A DNA stretch of 64,000 nt from Anthopleura xanthogrammica (lineage: Eukaryota; Cnidaria; Anthozoa; Actiniaria; Actiniidae), in NCBI GenBank assembly GCA_964019055.1, contig OZ025208.1, forward strand, positions 1,717,501 to 1,781,500, written 5' to 3'. The translations under genes and the position numbers were made by a program. Positions 9,624-42,300 of the stretch are shown here, piece after piece. Position 1 is the first letter of the stretch; the number at the start of each line of letters is the position of its first letter. The notes under the pieces were generated by a model. It had not been told where the DNA came from and did no database searches. It saw only the letters and a list, made by a program, of their open reading frames with translations.

Positions 9624-12600
9624 AAAACAAAGGAAGATGTTTACAAAGTGGGAAAGACAGACAGACAGAAAGCTACACATTGTCAGAGAACAAGAGAAGA
9701 GAAAAAGAAAACAAAAGCAAAAATAATTAAAAACAAAAGGTTGGAAGAATAAACTATTCCGGTTTTTTTTCGACTCTCTCCAATCTCTCAGATTTGAGTC
9801 ATTTTCCCCAAGGAGCAACTAGTCATTACACCAAGATGCCTAAATTATTCGAAGGCATTTTCTTGAGCAGTATTGTCATCAAGCTCGTAATCCCCTGTAC
9901 TTCATCTTTTTTCATAACGATTAATCTCCTCTTTAGCAACATGTTTTTAAAGTTTGTCGGAGATAAACTTCGAGATATCCTGCAAGAGATGGACGAGATA
10001 CTGAGACATGACCCTTCAAAGTGCTTTATTCATTTCCATGACTGTAGTCCTTTCGTACCATTGTCTAAGCTTTACAAAACAAGCAACAGATTGTCTCGCT
10101 CAAAAATGGCAAGAGAAAATCCACTTTATCGTTTTTAAAAGCTTTTGTTCCTTCTGTAACAGAGATGGACTGAACAGACTGGGAAAACGTAAGAACAGAG
10201 AGGCAGAACAGTCCTGAAGTCTGGACCTTCTCCACTTATCTTATCGATGCTTCAATCAGAATCTAACACAAATTGAAAGTGAAGTCATGCACTTTTGGGC
10301 TTACGAATGATACCGATAGAAAAGCTAGGTAATCTGGTAAATTTTGAGGTGAAGCTTGGCTCGGTGTTGTCCAGTTTCAGACAACAAGACTATACTATTG
10401 AGTATTGTATAAGCAATAGACTCATTCAGCTTGGCTCAATTTTGAACTAATTTAAATTTTGTTAAGAAAGGAAGAAACGAAGAAGGGAAGGAGAAGAAAG
10501 AAGGAAAGAAAGAGAGAGAGAGAAAGAAAGGGAGAAAGAAAGAAAGAAAGAAAAGAAGAAAGAAAGAAAGAAAGAAAGGAAGGAAGAAAGAAAGAAAGAA
10601 AAAAAGGAAGGAAGGAAGGAAGGAAGGAAGGAAGGAAGAAAGGAAGAAAGAAAGAAAGAAAAGACGATCAAAGGGAATTGCTGTTTCACAGTTCGCCATG
10701 TCACAATCGAGCCACAGGCTAGACACTGTTCAATAATTCCACGCCCATTGATCAATCGACAAACACTCATCTCTCTTTGGGGCAAGTTTGTGGTACTCTT
10801 ATTATCGACTCAAGGGTGACGAGAGCCAAAACAGGAAAAAAACTAACCACGAACACAAGCCTTGGGCCATTAAAACACAAAACTATCCTACCAAACTCTC
10901 GGGCATTTCTCAATTCACAAATTTAAGTGATGATGAATTTGGCAAGTGCTTTGGGCTCGCGGGATGGCGTGTTGAAAACTACTGAAACCCTCCTTCGGTC
11001 CTTGGGGGAGAGGGGTAGGTAGGACTGGACGTATTATTCAGTTCTGCCTCACATAGTTTATAGTTTATGTAGACGATTAGCGAAGAAGAACTTGACGTCC
11101 AAGCCACCAAGTTGGCCTATTTTGAAAAGCAGCACATAAGGTCTCGGTCGATGATATCGACTTAACATTATTTTTTTCATCGGCCAAGGGTCTAGTCATT
11201 GAAGATTAGACATTTATTACCGGGCGGTGATCTTCTGATCTTTTGCCTTGGCGATTGATTTGAGAATTGGGTTGCCTCACGTAAGGTTCATCTCACGAGA
11301 TATCAAAACTAATAGCGGTTCTGGGCTCTATTAGAGCCAAGACTTTAGTCAATTAATGCTAGATATTATCTGGAATTTGGAATCAAAACCTCATTATTTC
11401 GAAGCACTTGGGATAGATTGAACTAAGGCTCTGACACACGGTGCAACATTGCGTGCAACATCACCCTGAAATAAAACGAATTGCACGTCTGTTTTATTAT
11501 TTTTATGTAATTTGCATAATCCTCGTAAATTAAGCGGAAAAATCGAGATTTTCTCTGATTTTGCTGCTGAAATAGTACCGTTGCATCGTGTATCTGAGCC
11601 TTTATTATCAGTGTTCCGCGCTAATGAGGCGTTTCTAACTCATTTCAACATTTAGATTTTTTATCCAAGTGAAATTCAACTTACTATTAAATGTAATGAG
11701 GGTCTTTAAGACTGAGAGTCTAGTCCTACAGCACATATTCACGTGGTTTTTGATTATCCAATAGCAAACGAAAAACAGCTGGTGTGCACGTGGGAATTTT
11801 ATTTCGATATCATTGAACACACCTAAATCGTTACGGAGACAGTTTTTGATTCAAAGCGAATCCCGGTTTGATTTGCTTTCGGAGATAGCGTTATTTTCTT
11901 TCTAGATAACGTAATTAAACCCATGTTGTTTCTGTGATAGCAAAGGAATTAAAATTAAGGCAATATTTTGAAGATTTTAGCCAAGGTTTGTTATCGCAGG
12001 CAACAATAATTTGTGCCAGAATTTGTGACAATTTTATATTAGCAAAAAGATATAGAAAGCAAGAAAGCAGGGGGGAAAAAAAAAAAGAAGGAAGGAAGGA
12101 AGGGATAAAGGAAGAAAGGAAGAAAGATAGATGGACAGATGAATTAGGAAAAAAGCAAGAAAAAGAAAGAACCACACTCAAAAAGATAGTTGGATTTACA
12201 ACAAGTAGAACATTGATGATGATGAAGATGATGACGATTAAGAAGATGATGAAGATGATGGTCATGATCAAGATGATTATGATGATGGCCGGTGATGATG
12301 ATGATAATGATGAGGAAGATGATGGTTATGATGATTATAACGATGACGAGGATGATGAGGATGATGAAGATAACAGCGATGGATTACTGCTAAAACATTT
12401 TTCAGGTTTGGCATGCACTGAAATCATTTAACAGTAATTTTGACTTTGCACAGACGCCCATATTATGCTCCTCATCACTCGCCATCCCTCAATATATATT
12501 CTTAAAAATCAAAATATCGCCCGAGGCAATTAATCCCTACATTTCAGAGCAAAACAGTCACAACCTAAAACCTGCGGATATCATTAGTTAATATATATAT

Positions 12601-12871
12601 AAATATAAATAAGAAACCCAGCTTATTCTTTATCAAATTCAAATAATATTCTAACACAAGTGGTATATTTGTGTAAATACAATAATATACTGTGGTCACA
12701 ATTGAGTTTTTCAATTTAATCGCACTTCATTAATTCCTGGGCCCATTATCTGTTCACAGCCCAGTACCTAAACAAAGTAACCCCGTCTCAAATTACACAC
12801 GTGAACATAAAGTCAAATCCCACCCAGGGTATAGAATTACGATGTTAACGTTGTAGACGGCGGCGCTCAAG
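9471..12871. other. Gene-free region with purine-rich microsatellites
   Basis: It contains (GA)n at about 9586-9620, a GAAA/GAAG tract at about 10465-10665, a GAAG tract at about 12085-12130, and a GAT-rich stretch at about 12212-12372. Lys/Arg/Glu-rich and Asp-rich frames across these are repeat artefacts. I see no convincing exon. Confidence 0.6.
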
Positions 12872-12944
12872 TTGCTTTCAGTCAGAGCTGAGCGGTGTTC
12901 CAACAGAATTATATTCTCTGTAGCACACGCAGTAAGGCATTGGG

Positions 12945-12995
12945 ATGAGCGACATCATAGGGAGTACCTACGGAGGCTCTCTACAGAAACACTGA
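12945..12995 (+). promoter_or_regulatory. Upstream ORF in the NDST-A leader
   Basis: An ATG-TGA frame of 16 codons ends 78 bases before the NDST-A start codon. If the leader is continuous here, it would reduce initiation on the main frame. A possible leader acceptor (TTGCTTTCAG) lies just upstream near 12880. Confidence 0.35.
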
Positions 12996-13073
12996 CCTCA
13001 CGGCTTGAAATCCCGATCAAATCCGAACACCAACACCAGTGGAATATAGCTACCGTAATTCCAAGGCCATACC

Positions 13074-31784
<18,711 letters not shown>

Positions 31785-34700
31785 GGATGGAATCCGCTCT
31801 AAATAATTTATTAATTTTATAAAATTTTAGTAAGAAAAACCAAAAAGATCGATTCGTGGCGACGGTGAAAGGAATACCGAGTAAGTGGTCAGCGGTTATT
31901 CATCAAAATGAACAAGCGATAAATCACGTGATCATTTGCCGCCATTTTTGGTTTGAATAAGAAAGAAAAACAATTTCTCGGCTAAACTTAGTACATGAAA
32001 ATGGAATTTCCAGGGCATAACTTTCACGAAAAAATAATGACTTAGATCGTCTTGCTGTGGACGTAAGTTTTCCCATTTCAGACAACGATGCATTCCCTAG
32101 AGTATCATTTCTTTGTTTAACGGTTGTGCACGAGAAGACACATGAACGTAGACACAATTCAAACAAAGAATCTTAGTCTCAAGAGAATGACACGTTGTCT
32201 GAAATGGGTAAACATTGCACCAAGACGTATAAGGTTAAACTCGAGGTTAAACTCATAGTTAAACTCGAGGTCATGTTTGTCTGTAGTGGGCAGACCTGTC
32301 TTTACACTTCTTATTAACAGTGTTTGTCTTTTCTCACTGCTATCACATCAATACTGTAGTGTGTCTGTGTATGTTGCTTGTGGTCAGGGTTGTCTGTAGT
32401 GTGCAGACCTGTCTTTATACTTCATCATGTATTAACAGTGTTTGTCTTTTCTCACTCCTATCACATCAATCCACTTCTAATGATATCCAAATAGTTAAAA
32501 ACCAATTTAAGGTAAACAATAATGATAAATAATAATAGACAAAGAAAAAACTATCATTTTATAAAGATTTTTTTAAATTCACCAAACGAGATGTAAATAT
32601 GTATTTTTCTATGAAAAATTAGAGATTATTTTATATATAGAATTCTCAAAATTTAAATATATATACATATGAAATATAGAATTTATTGTAAATAGGAACA
32701 AATAAAACATATATACATAAGTAAGTATACAGGTAAATATAAGTATAAATGCAAGAGTATATTCCCAGGATTTTTTCGTTGAGGGATGATTGGTAGAGCT
32801 CGGTTAGTGGGGAGTAATTGCTCTTGCAATTAAAAGGGTAACTTGCATCAATAAATTATAAAACATTAATATTATTGCATGGCTTTGTTGTTTTTTAAAT
32901 GTAGTTGTCATGGTGATACGGTACGCGCCACCTTAAATTTTTCACCCTTGGCTTTTGATTATCATTTTACGCGCAAAGGTGCAATGCGAGAGTAACATTG
33001 CAATCAGAATCGCGCTACTTCGACGATACGGCGGCCATCTTGAATCACAAAGCATTATGGGGCGTCCAGGAGGCAAAACAAAAAAAGATGGCGGATAATA
33101 TAGAGAATTTCGTTTATTTGTCTTTCTTTCATGTCCATCTTCCTAATTCAGCTCTCGTCAAATTGTCTTGTGGTATATAACCAGCTTTCGATAGTATGGT
33201 TGAGTGATCACGCACAAAGCAATTCAGGACGAGACCTATTTTGTTTCCTCGAAGACTCGCCTTGAATTGCTTTGTGCGTGATCACTCAACCAGAATATCG
33301 AAATTAGGCTACTGTTGATGTAATCAACGCCATTACTGTAACAAAGTTTTGTATATTTGCCCCCTACCAAGATGGCCGCCGTATCGCCGAAGTCAGTCCA
33401 TTGCGTGACTTTGAAAAATTACGCGCGTGGGACCGTCACGGTACGGGTGTGATTAAAATACACCTGTTGAGCCAATCACAGTGCATGTCATTACTTCTCG
33501 TCCAATCGGAATGCTAGGACAAAGTACGACAAGTTACTGCATTGAGTTTGGTCGCTCATAATTATACCAGGTACTCCTGTAGCTTGAAGCTGGAACTACC
33601 AGTATTGAATCCCCCCACCCCAGGATGTAATAAAAGTCCATAAAAGCGCTGGAATGTGTTTGTACAACTGTGTAGAGAGAGGCATTTTGAGGATTTTAAC
33701 TGACACTTTTAAGTGTTTTGCCTATAGAAATTACACCGCCAAGTCCCACAGCCAGGGCTCAAACTCTAAACCTCCAGGTCTCAATTCAAAGCGCTTCCTA
33801 TTGAAATCCTTTTTTCTTATTATTACAAAGTCCTACAAAAGTCGGCTATGTACTAGGCCTTCGACTAAGGCTGGCCTTACGCGCTAGTGGACGAATTTTT
33901 AACCGTTCAAACTGAAGTCGTACGTTTAGGCGTTCTTTTTACACGGAATTTTGTTATCCGGACAATGATTTAAATTTAACGCCTAGCCGTGCAAATTAAA
34001 GAGAAGTTTCCGTGTAAATGGTATGTACTGGTCTATTTAAAAGGCTGAAATTCGTGCTGTACTGTGTAAGGTCAGCCTAAGTAGTAATTTTCAAGAGAGA
34101 ATAAATATTTATGCTCTCTCGTAATTTTCCATGATTTTAATGAAACCCAACTTTTACACAAGATAAGGCAAAAGTTCGCATCCAATAACAATAATTTATT
34201 CCATAATTTTGTACCAGAAAGATAACTTATTTTTGTGAACTAAAAACATCTGAACAACGGCATCAATAAGTAAAAATGTCTTCTTTTCCCTCGTGTTAAC
34301 GGAGTAAAAATCTAACCATGCAGATGTTGGACATATTTTTAATTAAGTTTACGACTTTGTTTTTTTTATTTAGCATGATTCGTTTGTATATGACGCAGAA
34401 GTCTGGTTTAGTTTAAAAACATAATTTTTTTATCAATAAAATTAATTTTTGACGCGCTCAAATTCGATTATTTTGGAATACCTACATTACTACTACACCG
34501 TTAACATACAGGTTTTTTTTCTAATCCAAGTAACTTTCGAAATAAAAGTAATTTTCCCCAAGGTTTAGTAGAGTGAAATGGTCTAAGGCGGAAGATATAA
34601 AACTAAAAACGCTGTTTTACAAGCAAAGCCATAAAAAGTTATAAATATTACCTCAATACATAATATTGTTAAGCCCAATTACTTTATTTACGCTCGTGTG

Positions 34701-36247
34701 ATTAATAAATAAAAGTTTCTGTTTGAGCTTCGCTTTTTTAAGCTTTTCCTTTTCTTCTTGTTGGAGTTTTTGCACTAATCTGAGTCACTGAAGAAGTGGT
34801 TGGGAAAAATGTAAATTAAGCGCGATTTAACACGTCAAAACTATTTCGAAAGATAAATTCAGTAAATTCAAAACCTGAGTTTTAAATACTGAGTTTTCTT
34901 TCAAATTATTATCAAAAAAATTGTCCTATCGTAGCGGAGACATGGAACTAAACAACGCCGAATTAGTGTTTAAATTCAGCCCTTATTACTTTCCTTTTTT
35001 AAACAATTATAATTTGTAAAGTAAATAGTTTTGGGAATGACCAGATGAAAATGGCGTTGTCGACTCTAGCTGAAGCCAGTTGAAAAAATATAAATATAAA
35101 ACAATGAATAAAGATTAGAGAAAAGTTTGGGAATTTGACGCTCGTAGACCCGGAAATCTTTGAAAAGTCAGTCACTATTTTGTGCAAAACCAGACAACAT
35201 TCTAATAATTGTCAGACTTTTTCCTCTCAAACATCAGTGTTGGATATAGAAGACAACGGAAAATAGTTTTCTGTTTTGTTTGGGATGTTGTGGTTTAGAT
35301 AAACGGCTTTGTACTTAAGCAGATGGATTTAGGGAAGAAACCACAGAGCTTAAGGGAAACAGTTTTTGACCCCAAAAAAACAACTTCGCTTTAATTTTTT
35401 ACAATGAGCATATAAACTCCTAATTAAATCTAATCAAAAAAACGAATCGAAAATTATATTTGAGATAAGAATTGTTCTCTAGTGATCTCTGACTTTCGAT
35501 TCGAAAGAAAGCGTTTTACAGTAAACTGTATTTCTACGTTTTAAGACATTTTTTTCAACTTTTGAACTGGAGTATTTCAAACTTTTTGTCTCCAATTGCA
35601 ACTTGCTGTAAAAACTTGATAATCCCAATTCAAAATGTCCTAGCTAAACAACAATAATGCTCGAATGTTTTTAAAGCGTTTCAAATAAGATTAAATTGTA
35701 AAACACTTAATGTTGAGTGTGTATTATTTTGTTTAACTTAACAAGGGGTGACCTCGAAGCGGATATCTAAATACTAGGGTGTCTCCCGGCGAGACTTGGA
35801 ACAATTTTATTCCCTTCCGAGTCATACTCCCTCCTCCTCTTCAATCCATTATTCAAAGTATACCTAATAAAAAACAAAATATCTACAAATTGTGATACCC
35901 TATAATAAGAAAATAATTAGATTAAGTTCAAATAAATCGAATTTTGGAAAGATTTTGATAATAGACCGATTTTGTCGATACAAATTTTACCCTCACCCTA
36001 TCCCCCTAAGTCATCTTCGATATTTCTAAAACACGAATTATATATTGTTCAAAAATACCGTTCAAAGACAGGAAGCGGTTTTTGATTATTAAGAATAACA
36101 GTTAACTTATAGTTTTGTTTATATTGCCGGCTTTTTTGTGATTTTAAAGATTTAGGTTCTAGAGATAACATCTAACCACCCCTCCCTCGCGCTTTTGTTT
36201 TGTTTATGTCATAATTGTGACGCACATGCTCGAGCATTGAAGCCAAG
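31785..36247. other. AT-rich spacer between NDST-A and NDST-B
   Basis: A ~110-bp tandem duplication (GTGTTTGTCTTTTCTCACT) lies at about 32290-32475 and a nested palindrome at 32920-33440. The remainder, about 33450-36240, shows no supported gene. No canonical AATAAA lies close behind the NDST-A stop. Confidence 0.6.
32920..33440. mobile_element. Nested palindromic element between the NDST genes
   Basis: The inner stem GTTGAGTGATCACGCACAAA at about 33200 pairs with its complement near 33270. A middle stem has TTCGACGATACGGCGGCC near 33020 opposite GGCCGCCGTATCGCCGAA near 33375. An outer, weaker pair involves the ACGCGC and CGGTACG words. It looks like a foldback element, or nested insertions. 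Confidence 0.65.
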
Positions 36248-36295
36248 ATGAAACACAAAACTGCAGTGATTTTCAAAAGCACATTAACGATGTAG
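36248..36295 (+). promoter_or_regulatory. Upstream ORF in the NDST-B leader
   Basis: A 15-codon ATG-TAG frame ends 34 bases before the NDST-B start codon. Both paralogs thus have a short uORF of similar size close to the start. Confidence 0.4.
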
Positions 36296-36329
36296 GAGAC
36301 CTTGGGTTTTATGGAGCTTTGGAATAACT

Positions 36330-39300
36330 ATGAGAATCTGGAGGCTCCATTTAGGATCGTTTGTTTTGAAGGTCTTTACAGGAACGATCTTATTCAGCGT
36401 CATTTCTTGTTGGATTCTTTGGTATCAAGTCTCAGTGAATAATAATCACTCACTAACTCGACGTTCTATAGTGAGTTTTACTACGAAAAAATGCAACAAT
36501 CCACCTCGTTTCGACCCTTCAACTCCTCAAGACGAAGCCAAATTCAACAATTTTCTCAAAAACTACACAAATCTTCGTCCTCGTCGAAAAGTATTAGTTG
36601 TATTCAAACAAACTTCTATAGTGTTCCGAATGAACATCGTTACAATCTTAGAATCAAATCGAATTCCCTATCAACTGGTTTATATTCACGATAAAACTAT
36701 TTTACCTGTATTGGAAGAAAACAACGTTGGAAAATATGCTGTTATCGTCTTCGAGAGCCTAAAATTTTATACAGGACTGTCGATTCGATCTCGAAGGACC
36801 CTTGATCAATATTCGCGTGAATTTTCTGCAGGACTTGTGATATTCTCAGGCCTAGAAAACTACGGTTATCTAAATTATTTTTCTAAAAGACTAAAGATAC
36901 GGCTTCAAACAGAGGTAAAAGATTTAAAAAGTGCTGAGTTGAATCCACGATCGCCGTTACTTAGGTTAACAAGAGCTGGAGGGATCGTCGAGGGAGATTT
37001 ACCTTCACAATGGACTGTTTTCTCTTCGAATCACAGCACTCATGAATACATCGAAGTAGCGACTCAAGAAACTTCATTTTTAAATAACAATATCAACGAT
37101 CTTGATTCTGATTCCGAATCCTCAAAGACCTATGCTTCTAAAAGATATATAACCGTTATGTTAGATAAAGGAAAACTTGATGGAGTAAAGAGAGTGTATT
37201 TTGGTTATGGAGTGAGCTTCTGGCTGCACCGACTTTTATTCCTTGACGCTTTGAATTTTTTATCCGATGGAGTTATTTCTAAACCGCTACAGAGATGGTT
37301 TTTGGTGGATATAGATGATATATTTGTTGGGAAAGTTGGTATTAGGATGAACAAAGACGATGTACAGGTTAGTATTAAACATCTTAAGTCTTTACTATGA
37401 AAATTTGTATGTGTAAATCCTGTTGTTCTCATGGCGGCCGGACCAGCATGATTTCATACAAATTAGATGTATTTATCTTATACAATAAACCCAAGCCGTT
37501 ATTTTGAAATTATACTCACTAGTTTTATCATCAGTTTACTTTGTTTAAATCACCGGAAATCACTGACAGCCAATATATGTCGTTCTTTGTGCCTTAATTA
37601 GGTTGCAATGCTCTCACAACATTTCAAGGGTTTTCACCTCATTACCTTATTAACATTTATCTGCTCTCTCCTGAAAAATATTCCAATAATATTTTGCATC
37701 GTTATATATTATTCACTTTATCCAAAATTGTTGATTTTAATAATTTGTCTAAGCTTGTCTTGCAACAATTTTTCATAAAATTTATATTCTACCTCTTCCA
37801 AACTTTTCAAGCTTCCAATCTTATCTGAGAAACAGTTAATTCTTTAAACTTCTTTGAAAATTCTCCAACTTAGTTTTACGCCTATCTTTTATTTATTAAT
37901 ACATGATTTGGCCCACAACTTTTTCAGAGGTAAATTAGCAGTTTCATCTCGCACTCTCAAAATATCTATAAAATATTTTTCAAATATTACAAATATTACT
38001 GTGAGGTCAAGCTGATGTATTTTAATGTTTTCTCCTTCTCGAAACTAACCAAAAATATCACCAATTCAAAATAGAAAGAGATTGGTTACATCAATATTTA
38101 AGTATTGAAAAGATTATAAATTTGGTCAAGTGGTTCATCAACCAGTTATTAATATTTATAGCACTTGAATTTCTATTTTTATATTCTCTCAAAAGTCCCC
38201 CTTGCTTATGTGAAGTTAGCTAGGCTCACGTTACCACCAACTGCTGTTTCTGGACTTTATTTTCTTTAATGATGAATGATTTCCATATTTTATACATTCT
38301 TGCGTACCAGATGACCTTAAACTGGGTCTTTTGGAGTAAATGTATTTGTATTTGTAGCAAAAACCACTAGTTATACAATGGTTCTAAGTAGTATACCATG
38401 GAATATATATCCCATGAGGCACTTTTTGTATATATACTAGTTATACAATGGTTTTGAGTGGCATACCGTGGAATATCCCACGAGTCCCTTGTAGTTTCTA
38501 GTATACACACAAGCCTTTAGGTGAGTGTGTATACAAAGAAAATACGAGTGATGAGTGGGATATTCCGCGGTATGCCACGAGAAACCATTGTGTAACCATT
38601 TTATCCCACACCATAGAAAATACAATTGCAAAGATTAAATGTGTAGTGCATGATGGGAAGGAAGAGTGAAATACTGACGAATATACAACAGCTTTCCTGC
38701 TTTCTGATTGGCTGTATTTTCTATGGTGTGGGATAAATACACAGGCCAGAGCTAACATAATACAAGTGACAAGTGGAATCTTCAATGTTGTGCCACAACA
38801 AAGGAATTTACAACTATTATATCTCACGACATTGAAAATATGCTTAGGTCGCAAAGCCTGATGGGAAGGAAAAGTGGAGTACAACTGAATGAACCAATGC
38901 TATCCTGCTTTCTGATTGGCTGTATTTTCAATAGTGTGGGATTGATGAAAATATATGCATTTATCCCACACCATAGAAAATACAGCCAATCAGAAAGCAG
39001 GAAAGCCGTTGTATATTCGTCGGTATTTCACTCTTCCTTCCCATCATGCACTGCGCATTGAATCTACGCATTTGAATTTTCTATGGTGTGGGATAAAATG
39101 GTGTATACAATGGTTTCTCGAGGCATACCATGGATATCCCACTCGTCACTTGTATTTTCTTTGTATACACACTCGCCTAAAGGCTCGTGTGTATACTAGA
39201 AACTACAAGTGACTTGTGGGATATTCCACATGTACAGTACGCCACTCAAAACCATTGTATAACTAGGATATACATATACCTCATATAGGGTCACCATATG

Positions 39301-42300
39301 ATATTATACACTATATTCTAATTGTTTTTTATTCAATTTTTTTTCAGGCTCTTGTTTCTTTACAAAAGCGAATCAACTTAAGAGTGCCTGGCTTTAAGTT
39401 CAATTTAGGATTTTCTGGTTATCATTTTCTCCGTGGTAACGAAGAAGAAGACGAAGGAGACAAAGAACTCATTCAAAATGCAAACAAGTTTTGGTGGTTT
39501 AGTCACATGTGGACGCACCGTAAAGCACATCAAATCAAGACGCCACAAGAAATGAAGGATGAATTGATGTTGAACCTTGATTTTGCAAAGGTACTATAAC
39601 ATATACACTGTAGAAGTCATTATTATTATTAATACATTTTATGGATACCCTAATAAAACAACCTCTGGGCTGATCTACGTCAGGGCATGGCTAACTCACA
39701 GATCAAACCCTGAAACAACCTCTGGGCTGATCTAAGTCAGGGCATGGCTAACTCACAGATCAAACCCTGAAACAACCTCTGGGCTGATCTAAGTCAGGGC
39801 ATGGCTAACTCACAGATTGAACCCTGAAACAACCTCTTGGCTGATCTAAGTCAGGGCATGGCTAACTCACAGATCAAACCCTGAAACAATCTCTGGGCTG
39901 ATAAGTCAGGGCACGGCTAACTTAAAGAGCGATCCCTGGAACAACCTCTGGGCTGGAAAAGACCTTGCAAACTTTACTCAAATGTGATGCAGAGACTGGG
40001 GATAAAACTGGGGGATCAAAGCTGAGAACCCAGAGGTGAGAGGCAAGCCAGTGCACTACCACTACACCACCCTTGATTCATCAACCTTGATAGTGCAAGA
40101 CAAGTTCTCTATCTCTTCAACTTTGAAATAAGTGTATATAATTAATATATAAATGTTTCATTGGCTTTTGTCAGAAACACAATATTCCTATCAACACAAG
40201 CTATGCCGTGGCACCACATCATTCTGGGGTATATCCTGCACATGATCTTTTGTATGACAGCTGGAAAGTACATTATAACCTGAAGGTCACCTCCACGGAG
40301 GAGTATCCTCATCTGATACCTGCACACCAGAGGAGAGGATTTATTTACAAGGGGGTTAAGGTTGGTTATTTTTTCCCCAGTCTGGTATCCTGATCATGCA
40401 ACCTGCAGGGGGGAAGGACTCCCACATATACGGAAGGGCGGGTATGCTCGTCGGAAATTTTGAAAATGACCTTTAAAAGGTACCAAATTCTCTTTCTTGT
40501 AGTCATAACAATCACAAGTTTCCCCCTTACAGCCATTCTCAGACACACGCGCACTCTTGCGAATTTTTCTGTCACGACAAGTTGGTTTTTAGTGGACGTC
40601 CATCAAAATGTTTCCATATAGCACTGTCGGAAAACACAAAGCTACAAAGGCATGTGTGTATGGAATGTCATGGAAACGCTTTGATTGACGTCCACCAAAC
40701 CCTACTCTGTCGCGACAGAAAAAATCGCAACAGTGCGCGTGTGTCTGAGAATGGCTGTAAATGGTACCATGGCCTAATGATGTTAATTTTACAGCATTTT
40801 AATAAGTTTTTCATTTGAACACCCTATATAAAAGGTAGTACCAAATAATGAAAATGAATCCCTAAAAGATATGACAAGCACCCCACATCCACATCGGAGT
40901 CCTCCTGGCTGATAAACAACATATACAGCTATTTCAAAAAATGTTGAAGGTTTTGTTGCTTGTTGCATGTTGCATACCAAGCCCGAAATGCAATATGGGT
41001 GATGTGAATTCAAGCAGCGAAAGGTCACAAAAATATGGAATTTTCCCTAACTTTGTCTGCAGGTTTTTCCAGCATATTTTCTTCTGTGCTGACGTTATTT
41101 ACATATGAATATAATAAATTTGAAGCTTGGTAAGTGACATTGCAACATGCAACAAAACCTTCACCAACCTTTTTTGAAATAGCTGTATTTTGCTGTAGGC
41201 ATGTTCACACAGTATGCCTCTATTACTTCTAATGAATTTTTTGTCTTCTTTCTTGTCAGGTGCTTCCAAGGCAGACTTGTGGCTTATACACCAAGACCAT
41301 CTTACTAAAAGACTATCCCAGGGGGCATAAGAGACTGGAAAACAGCATCTATGGAGGAGACCTTTTCAAGCAATTTGTAGATAATCCTGTAAGACATTTT
41401 CCTTCACATTAACTTGCTTTGATGAGAGATTATACCATATGGCACATTACATTCGGTAGCATGGGTGGTATACACTGCTAAAACGTTGCCTTTCACAACT
41501 GTGGTTCCAAAGGTTTGGGTCACAGGTTCAAGCTCTGTGTACACCATATTATTGTGTGAATTCAGTTTGTTTAATTGATGTGTTGTTCTATCCTGTGCTA
41601 CAGGGGTTTTCTCCGGGTACGTCAGTTTCCTCCCTCCGTAAAAATCAACATGTGTGGTAGTGTGTGTGAGTGAAAAGTGTCCCCAATTAGTAGGAAAGCA
41701 CTAGAACGACTAGACACTTAAATAATGCAAGATGCAATAATGCAAGATCATCATCGCCAGCACCATCTTCATCATCATCATTATCATTGTCATCACCATC
41801 AATGAACCAGAATAAGGAGTAACATTGGTTTGAACAGTTCATCCCAGTTATCCACCAACACCAATATTTTTACAATTTGTTTTTCTTTGCAGATTAATAT
41901 TTTCATGACTCACTTGTCTAATTATGGCAATGACAGATTAGCATTACACACTTTTGAGAATGTTGTCAAGTATCTTCAATGCTGGACAAACCTGAAGTTA
42001 AGGACAGAACACCCACTTGTGCTGGCTGACATGTACTTCAAGCTGTTTCCTGAAGAAAAGGAACCCTTATGGAGGGTATGTCTAGTGTTTAATACGGAGA
42101 AATGTTGTCAGGTTTTAATTCGACAACTTAGACAACTTAGACAACTGCATGATATGGGTCATACATGGTAATGGTCATGATGATGTTGATAGTAATGATG
42201 ATGGTGGTGATGATGATGATGATAGTGATGATGATGATGGTGGTGGTGGTGGTGATGATGATGATGATGACAGGGTTCGAAATTCATTTTTAAAATAACA

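Noticed and set aside
34653..34785. Possible minus-strand Lys/Glu/Gln-rich exon (VQKLQQEEKEKLKKAKLKQK)
   Set aside because: The frame is preceded at once by TGA, needs a weak acceptor, and has no partner exons.
38437..39212. Several 60-130 codon frames
   Set aside because: They lie in foldback elements and recur with those elements at 51661-51852.
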